From positions 50,694,942-50,758,941 of the forward strand of contig NC_065542.1 of the NCBI RefSeq assembly GCF_932294415.1: a DNA stretch of 64,000 nt, written 5' to 3'. The stretch's first letter is position 1. Each line of letters begins with the position of its first letter. The notes beneath the pieces are model-generated. The model worked only from the letters and a program-made list of their open reading frames with translations, was not told where the DNA came from and did no database searches. The DNA comes from Quercus robur. Lineage: Eukaryota > Streptophyta > Magnoliopsida > Fagales > Fagaceae. Shown in pieces: positions 57,633 through 64,000 of this stretch. The position numbers and the translations under genes were made by a program.

Positions 57633-58185
57633 TATGGGGTAATTACACTCCTTTCACTTGAGGTTTGAGGGAATGAGACCCAACCCCAAACATGAATGGA
57701 AAAAACACTCCCTTCCTTGAGGTTTGAAAAAATTAACACTCCCCTCCTTTTGTTTATATTAGTAACGAAATATTCTAAATTTCTATAAGAATCTCTTTAC
57801 AAAAGTTTAACCATGGTTAATAAAAAAATAACTGTTAAATTTTGAATAAAAATACAAAATTTGTCTAGCACCAAAGTGCTTGCAACGGCAAATCTCCCCA
57901 TAACCCGTTGAAAAAAGAAAAAAAGAAAAAAAAAAGCCATACTTAATAATTTAAAATACACTTCAACTAAAATTTTAATATAATGAATTTTAATTTTGAA
58001 ATGGACGATGATTCTTGAAACTTGCCATTAAACAAAAGACAGGTTAGTACATAACATTTTGAATATTAATTTAACAACGTTTGGTCAATTGGATGTCAAA
58101 GGGGGAAAATTTTTTTTTCCTTCAAATTTGGGGTGGAGTGTAATTTCCCTAAACCTCAAATGAGGGGAGTGTTATTTTCCCTTTT
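57633..58185. mobile_element. 553-bp TIR element, Mutator-like, 9-bp TSD (ATTATTTAT)
   Basis: ATTATTTAT lies at 57624-57632 and 58186-58194. Inverted ends: GGGGTAATTACACTCCTTTC, then TTGAGGTTTGAGGG, against GGGAAAATAACACTCCCC, then TTGAGGTTTAGGG read from the right. Extra ACACTCCC/CTTGAGGTTTG words are repeated inside. It is non-coding. Related words occur at 41440-41790. Confidence 0.75.
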
Positions 58186-58200
58186 ATTATTTATAAGTTT

Positions 58201-58292
58201 GCTAAGAGCTTTATAGTGTAACTTGTTGGCGCATTAGGTTTAAATCTCCTTTCTCTTGTTATAACTATCGAATTATAAAATTAAAAAAAAAA
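58201..58292 (+). mobile_element. Worn SINE
   Basis: AGCTTTATAGTGTAACTTGTTGGC (degenerate box A), then GGTTTAAATCTCC (box B) and ATAACTATCGAATTATAAA followed by poly-A. The tail matches the fragment at 51650-51730. Confidence 0.5.
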
Positions 58293-58387
58293 ATGTTCAA
58301 TTTGAATAGAGCACATGAATTTACCGTGTGACATATTATGATTGTTTAAATTTTTAGATTTATTAACTAAAAGATTTTAATCATGTT

Positions 58388-59034
58388 TGTGGGGGGTAAG
58401 AGACCAATAGGCCCATGTCAATGTCTACATTGGGCCAGGGGCCCAACCCAAGGAAAAATCCCTCCTCGGCCATGGGGAGAATCCTCCTCAGCATGGATAT
58501 AGTCGAGGATAAAAGAAGCAACCTACCACTGGTAGTGACACTCCATATCGTTCTACAAAACAGGAAAAGTACTAAAGCAGAAAAGGACAACGGAGAAAAC
58601 GGAAGTGTCTAAGGGAAGGACTGCCATTATTGCATTCAGTGCCTTGTGCCTGACACAGCCATACTTCTCTGTCCTTACAACCACTCCCAACAACTGGAGG
58701 GAATGGCTGATAGGACAAATACCTACCCCAGGAACTCCATTCAAGAAAAAGAAAACTACTATAAAAAGGGAGTAAAGAGAGACAGAAGGGGCGGGGTGCG
58801 AAGACCCCCAACACACCAAAGGCACCAAAAAAGGCTCCCCAGGTTGTGCCGAGGACCAATCCACTCAGATGAACCCAGTTCGTCTCAACTTGACCGTAAA
58901 GAACACCGTGATGACCGTTGTCTATACCCTAAAACCTAGCTCTTTGGCCCACTCTCTACAAATTCATTATACCGGGCTCACTAGTTTAAGGTCCCACGCA
59001 TCTTAGACTAAGGCCTGAAAAACGTGACCCTACA
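58388..59034. mobile_element. Solo LTR, 647 bp, TSD ATGTT
   Basis: It starts TGTGGGGGGTAAGAG and ends ACGTGACCCTACA. It is flanked by ATGTT at 58383-58387 and 59035-59039. A TATAAAAA box lies at about 58760-58767. No internal retrotransposon sequence is next to it. Open frames on both strands inside it (up to 103 codons) are incidental. Confidence 0.85.
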
Positions 59035-59404
59035 ATGTTTTTTTGGGGTAAATTTTGTTTAATCATTTTCTATACTATTAATAAGAGGATTCCTCTGTTT
59101 CGTCTTTAATTTTTGGAGTACCAAAATATCCTCATACAAATTCTGAAATAACATACACTTTAATTTAATTTTTTTTCCTACAAAAAAAAAAAATGTTAAA
59201 ACAGTAATATTATCTCACCTACAAAAGGGAAAAAAATCGCTATTCTCACTACCAATTTGTATTCAAAATTTTGATTCCTATCTGTATTTGTTATTTATTT
59301 GAATTCAAATACTTCAATTATCTTTATAAAATAAAAACAAAATCACTTAAAAAAAAATCCATTACCTTTCGTAAAAACTACTCATTCTTATTTCGAAATT
59401 GCTA

Positions 59405-59406
<2 letters not shown>

Positions 59407-59459
<53 letters not shown>
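59407..59459. repeat. (TA)n microsatellite
   Basis: A long, nearly pure TA run, the source of the Ile-Tyr repeat frame. Confidence 0.95.
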
Positions 59460-59462
<3 letters not shown>

Positions 59463-59817
59463 AAATTCTTTAAAACATTCCAAAATTTGTGTTATCCAAA
59501 TTCTATTTAGTTATCACAAATCCTCATCCAACCACACTAACGTATATCATATTTCTTTTGTTCAAATCTCAAATATTTTTACTTATTACAATTCTTATTC
59601 CAATCAATAAATTCAAATGTCCTATTGGGTTTCAACTTCTTACGGTTCTCTATCTCATTTTTAAACATTATTACCTCCTTCTTTAAAAAAAAAAAAAAAA
59701 AAATACACACAATTATTTATATATAACTTTTAAGCATTATAACATTAAATCAAAAAAAAAAAAAAGAGCATTATTGTACGCATAAAGTGCACGTGACGAG
59801 TTTAGTGAAACAAGGCA

Positions 59818-60082
59818 ATAGGGGTGTGCAGAAAACTCACCGACCCGCCAAACCCAACTCGACCGGTTGGGTCGGTTTTTAAGGCTTGGTGGGTTGGGTT
59901 GGGTTACAATTTTTTTTTTTTTTTATAGTGGGCCGGGTTGGGTTTGGGTCATAAAATTACAAACCCACCAAACCCGACCCGACCCACCCGTATTTAATAT
60001 ATATTATATATTTAATAATTTTTTTTAAAAAAAAAAACCAGCTGTAGAGCAGCATTTCCTCAGTTCCTCCTACTAATACTAA

Positions 60083-60122
<40 letters not shown>

Positions 60123-61249
60123 GTAGGGACTGAAATTGTATTGATCTCAAAACCGGATTGGACTCAAACTCTAACGGCCCAAACAATGAATTTATAGAGC
60201 GTGGATAGAAGAACTAGATTTATTCCAGAAGAAAGACGATCAGACTTAACGATTCAAGTTGGTTTGATACGAATATGATTATTAAATTTATCCTCAGAAC
60301 AAACTAAGCTCTTTGTTTTATATGATTTTCTTCAAGACCTTAATTGTATAGAAGATCCAAATCCTCCCTTTCAGTGCGTTCTTCCAGGTTATATATTGCA
60401 ACATTCGTATCATCCTTACCACACACGTGTAGGTTAGATTTGGAGGACTCTTTCCTGTCCCATCTAACATCTCCTAGAACCATCAACCAGTGGCTGTAAG
60501 GCTGCTTGATCATTGTTCAGACATCATTTCCTCATTAATGCGGCCAGAAAGTTGGTTGAAAGACATTTAATGTGGAGGTAGCAGCTTTTGAAGATATTTG
60601 TCTACCTTTCTTTTCTTATCTCTGGTCCAATGCCCAACCCTTAGTTATGGTGTAACTTTAAAGTAAGTTTGTGACGGTATGACACTCAGATTTACCTCGG
60701 ACACATGTTGCCAAGGAGATTTTTGTCTTTGGACGCTTATTGGACCCATCTCACATTATCTCTATTCCTTTCTTAACTTTATTCCCTTCATAGCCTTATT
60801 TGGGCATCCTCGGATGGTCTAACGTCCTCGGACAGGGTCAGGGGCCTAGTTAATACTGCTTTTAATAAAACTTCCTAATGAATTGGCCCCCACAATAATT
60901 AATAAAAAATTTTAAATAACTAGTTCTTCCTATCCTATATAAAAGCCAATTAGTTCACACAAATCTTAATAAATTATTATTGTTGTTTAGTCATTACTGT
61001 TGTTTGCCTTTAAGGAGTTACATTGATACTAATCTTTAGGTTTTTTTAATATATTAATATTTTTTTTCTACTCAATTTAATAATAATAATAATTAAAATT
61101 TGTCAAACCCATGGGTTCAACCCGACCCATGTAGGTTGGGTTGGACTTATGTGATGGGTTGGATTGGGTTGAATTTTTTTTGACCCACCATGATAGGTTG
61201 GATCAAAAAATCATCTCAACCCAACCCAACCCGACCCATGCAGACCCCT
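59818..61249. mobile_element. hAT-like element, interrupted by a solo LTR
   Basis: Terminal repeats TAGGGGTGTGCA and, from the right, AGGGGTCTGCATGGGTCGGG are hAT-type. The flanks ACAAGGCA (59810-59817) and ACAAGACA (61250-61257) are an 8-bp target duplication with one change. The subterminal regions are dense in GGGTTGGGTT / CCCAACCCGACCC words. The interior is split by the solo LTR at 60122-60894. There is no transposase. Confidence 0.75.
60122..60894. mobile_element. Solo LTR, 773 bp, TSD ATAAT, inside the hAT-like element
   Basis: It starts TGTAGGGACTGAAATTG and ends GGCCCCCACA. It is flanked by ATAAT at 60117-60121 and 60895-60899. The two halves of the hAT-like element continue on either side. 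It does not resemble the LTR of the 20-kb element or the solo LTR at 58388. Confidence 0.85.
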
Positions 61250-61563
61250 ACAAGACAAATTGGTTTTATTGAAATACAGCCAGTCATGCTCTCATGCTCT
61301 ATGCAGTTTATACTTTATAATACTCTTCTACCAGAAAAAAAAAAAAAAAAAAAAAAAATAAAATAAAAATAAAAAATAAATAAAAATAAAATTTAATACA
61401 ATCTCTAAGATGATGTCAGCTTAGGTTAGCCTGGACGTCATCATCACGCAAAACTGACATCATCTCTTGATCCAATTCCCATACCGTTTATTTATTTTTT
61501 ATTTTTGGGGCGAATACATTCCCATACCATTTAATAAAGCTAAAATGTTGCAGAAAAAAGCTA

Positions 61564-61839
61564 CTCCCTCCGTCCCATTTTGTTTGTCCTGTTTAAAAAG
61601 TCAAACATTTTAAGGGAACATCATTTATTGTCTTGTCTACCTTATAAAAATGTATAAGTTTACAAAATTACCCTTAAATAAATTTATCAGTTTTTTTTTA
61701 AAAAAAGAGTTATTCTTAATGAGGCTTAGGGGTATAATAGGAACATTAGTAAATTAATAACTTTTATTTTTAGAAACAGGACAATATTTTGGGACATCCC
61801 AAAATAGAATAGAGGACAAACAAAATGGGACGGAGGGAG
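61564..61839. mobile_element. Stowaway MITE, 276 bp, TA target duplication
   Basis: Classic termini CTCCCTCCGTCCCATTTTGT and, from the right, the same sequence (ACAAAATGGGACGGAGGGAG), flanked by TA at 61562-61563 and 61840-61841. Stowaway elements are non-autonomous derivatives mobilised by Tc1/mariner-type transposases. It is non-coding. Confidence 0.95.
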
Positions 61840-61849
61840 TATTATAGAT

Positions 61850-62400
61850 CGGGGTGACTTCGTGGCATTATTGCGGGAACTGTGTATAAAATTAGATCGA
61901 GACGCATTTAAAGCTTTCGCTACCATATCCTGGTCTATTATGTCTCATCAAAACAAGATCATGCATGAATGTAAATAAATGAATCCGGATGTAGTGGCTA
62001 TCAAGCTCAGCAATTGGAACCATACACAAAAGTCTATATACACAAAATCGACTGACTTTAGTGTTAGATAAAAGAGTTTAGTCAAATAGTTGACACTGAG
62101 TTTAAATGAAGACTAATAAAAGCTTGCTGACTTATTTATTGTAAAAAATGTTATAAATTATTTGTGTACATGACATTGCGCTAAAATCAATTGTGATGTA
62201 GTAACTCATAAGGATTTATAACAATAATCATTTAAGTATCTGCTATATGCCTATATTTATTAATAAATAAATAAATAACAACTACTACGTTGCTACTGCT
62301 TCTTATTGACATTGAATATTTCATCTACCAAGTACACATCTTGATGAAACACCAAATCCAAACCCACCCCCCCCCCCCCCCCCCCCTAAAACCCCAAACA
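61850..62400. other. Downstream flank of the AIR12-like gene
   Basis: AT-rich; includes a poly-C run at 62369-62386 about 20 bp beyond the stop codon side of the gene. No other feature was recognised. Confidence 0.4.
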
Positions 62401-62402
62401 AA

Positions 62403-63524
62403 TCAAATCTCCAAAACAATCAAACTCCCAAGAATCACAACCAACCCCATGTAAAAACCAACACTGATTCTCCCTCCAATTCTTGTGCTCGCACTTTTCT
62501 TTTTACCAGCTGGTGCAGGAGCACCAGGCACAAGACCAGCAGGAGAAGGAGAAGGAGTAGGACTAGCAACACTCTGTGTCCCCAACAACTGAAGCATCCC
62601 TCTGGCATTCAAATTATCTAGATTCTTGTCGTGGGGAAGCGGCAATCCTTTATCGGTTATGCCTGGACCAACTTGCCAAATTTGGTTCACCTGTTTGATC
62701 AAAAACCAATTATAAATAATATATTAAAGCCGAATCACAAAATCAGAATCTAAATCAAATCCAAATTAGATTCTAATTGTAGTTTAATTTAAAATCAAAT
62801 ATCCATTTTAAATTTACTAATTTTGGTTCAAAATGACCTAGATAAGATCATGTTAGGTTACAATCTAGGTAGCACAAACATGAACACAGGTATAGGTACA
62901 ACACAAATATACGAGCAATTTCTGAAAAATTATAATATGGTACTATTGGTATGACATTGGATATGATACTCTAATGAAGTATCTGCACTTCCTAAGTTTT
63001 TATCAAGTTTGGTATCTTTAATTGGAGCTAAACTAATTCGAAGTAAATTGAATCGGATTAAACATTACCATCTTAGTCTTCTCTGGGAGCTTCCATTTCC
63101 CGAAAATTGTGATGTTTCCATTGCTTTCCTCGGCGCTCAAGTCCCAAACCTCGTATGACAGCTTGGTCCCCCACTTAGTTGCGTCGGCATAAGAAGTTAC
63201 GTTGTAGGTGTTGATGGTTATGTTGTCTTTGTGTTTGAAGGCTAATAAGGCCTGGGCTGAAATCATGGAGGGCTTTACTGGATTTATGGACCATGAAACC
63301 CAACCCTCTGGCTTTGATGGTGGGGCTGTGAAAGCAATGGACAATGTGGAATTGGTAGTGTTGTATGTCCAGTGAAGGTAGGCATTTAGGTATGAAAGAT
63401 CAGTGCAGTTTGTGTACACATTCTTGTTTATGTATTTTTGTGATGTGCAGGTTAGTGACTGATTACTTTGTGAAACCAGTAAAGCCAATGCTAAGATCAC
63501 CAATGTAAAACAAAGCCTTGCCAT
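62403..63524 (-). CDS. AIR12: AIR12-like GPI-anchored DOMON (b-heme) protein, 247 aa
   Basis: Two phase-0 exons: 63069-63524 (152 codons) and 62403-62690 (95 plus stop), with a GTAATG donor and an ATCAAACAG acceptor. It starts MARLCFTLVILALALLVSQS, a signal peptide ending near residue 22. DOMON covers about 24-165 ([45 protein letters not shown]). Met87 and His172 sit where AIR12's heme-binding Met and His lie. A Pro/Ala linker (PTPSPSPAGLVPGAPAPAG) leads to a hydrophobic C-terminus (GFYMGLVVILGSLIVL), fitting a GPI signal. Length equals known AIR12 proteins (about 250 aa). The family is a plasma-membrane-linked apoplastic b-type cytochrome tied to auxin and redox responses. There are several N-glycosylation sites (NTT, NST, NIT). 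It looks intact. Confidence 0.93.
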
Positions 63525-63625
63525 GTTATACTAAGGTTTTGAAGATACTCTACTGGAGAGTGGCAAGGGCAAGCTACTTTGGAGGAATATAAATTTATAA
63601 TTTTATGTAGTATATATATAAGTAT
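63525..63625 (-). promoter_or_regulatory. Core promoter of the AIR12-like gene
   Basis: A TATATATA word at 63611-63620 lies about 90 bp before the ATG on the minus strand, a usual distance for a plant TATA box and short leader. No other motif was assigned. Confidence 0.5.
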
Positions 63626-64000
63626 TTTAGATTGGCTATGATTTCTACCTCGATTTCTACCTCAAATGATGCATTTTTCTATGTATTTGGAAACTGTGCT
63701 GGCCAGGTTTCCTTGCCGAGTTTGAGTTTTGAGAATCCTCTGTATTTAGAAGAATATATAAATAGGTAGTGTGGATGACAAATGTCTAACACGTTTTTCT
63801 TTATATTAGGAAGTCCAATAAAATGTTATTTTATCTGTAAATCTGATCTCACTTCAGTTTTGTATGTAAATCTAAGATATAAAATTATAATTGTTATTAA
63901 TAAATGTTTATTATGATTTTATATATATAAATAAAGAATATTGGCATGTAAAATTATGAGAACTTAAAAAATATGTGACACTGTATTTTAAGTTTATATT
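63626..64000. other. AT-rich upstream DNA
   Basis: No gene or element recognised up to the end of the window. Confidence 0.4.

Noticed and set aside
58553..58939. Overlapping frames of about 95-103 codons on both strands
   Set aside because: They lie entirely inside a solo LTR with target duplications.

Overview
The window looks like nuclear DNA of a woody eudicot. It is AT-rich and rich in microsatellites, has GT-AG introns, and is full of plant transposable elements: a Tat-type Ty3/gypsy element, L1 and RTE LINE remnants, tRNA-derived SINEs, hAT, Mutator-like, CACTA and Stowaway elements. The repeat flavours suggest a rosid, possibly Fagaceae; that guess is weak. I see no bacterial, organellar or viral genome features.

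Layout. 1-2730: low-complexity DNA, a cluster of perfect hairpins, and one CACTA end. 2735-13475: a large inverted repeat. Its arms (2735-6698 and 7775-13475) face each other across a ~1.1 kb L1 LINE remnant. Both arms carry exons of an importin-beta-like gene (SAD2 type) interrupted by an RTE LINE fragment. Arm 2 also carries two TIR transposons whose empty sites are preserved in arm 1. 13550-15550: a third SAD2 exon copy, then a broken 5' part of AUG3 (augmin subunit 3), minus strand. 15860-20100: TIR elements and MITEs. 20103-30935: a tRNA-derived SINE split by a 10.6 kb Ty3/gypsy element with two LTRs, decayed gag-pol, a 71-bp tandem array and a spliced antisense ORF. 30962-31220: another SINE with a duplicated promoter head.

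31280-43700: a small membrane-protein gene (plus strand, 67 aa, three exons, ~8.5 kb second intron full of repeats) and, 3.1 kb upstream, a truncated copy of its promoter and first codons. 49991-52693: an intact minus-strand cytochrome b561/DOMON gene (389 aa, three exons). 62403-63524: an intact minus-strand AIR12-like DOMON gene (247 aa, two exons). Between these two lie MITEs, two solo LTRs (one nested in a hAT element) and a Stowaway MITE.

Only three loci look like functional host protein genes. The two DOMON genes belong to the same redox family: apoplastic heme domain plus transmembrane cytochrome b561, versus a heme domain predicted to be GPI-anchored. They may descend from a common ancestor. 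The rest is a layered record of transposition, inverted duplication and decay. Coordinates come from reading the sequence by eye; identities and ages were not computed.
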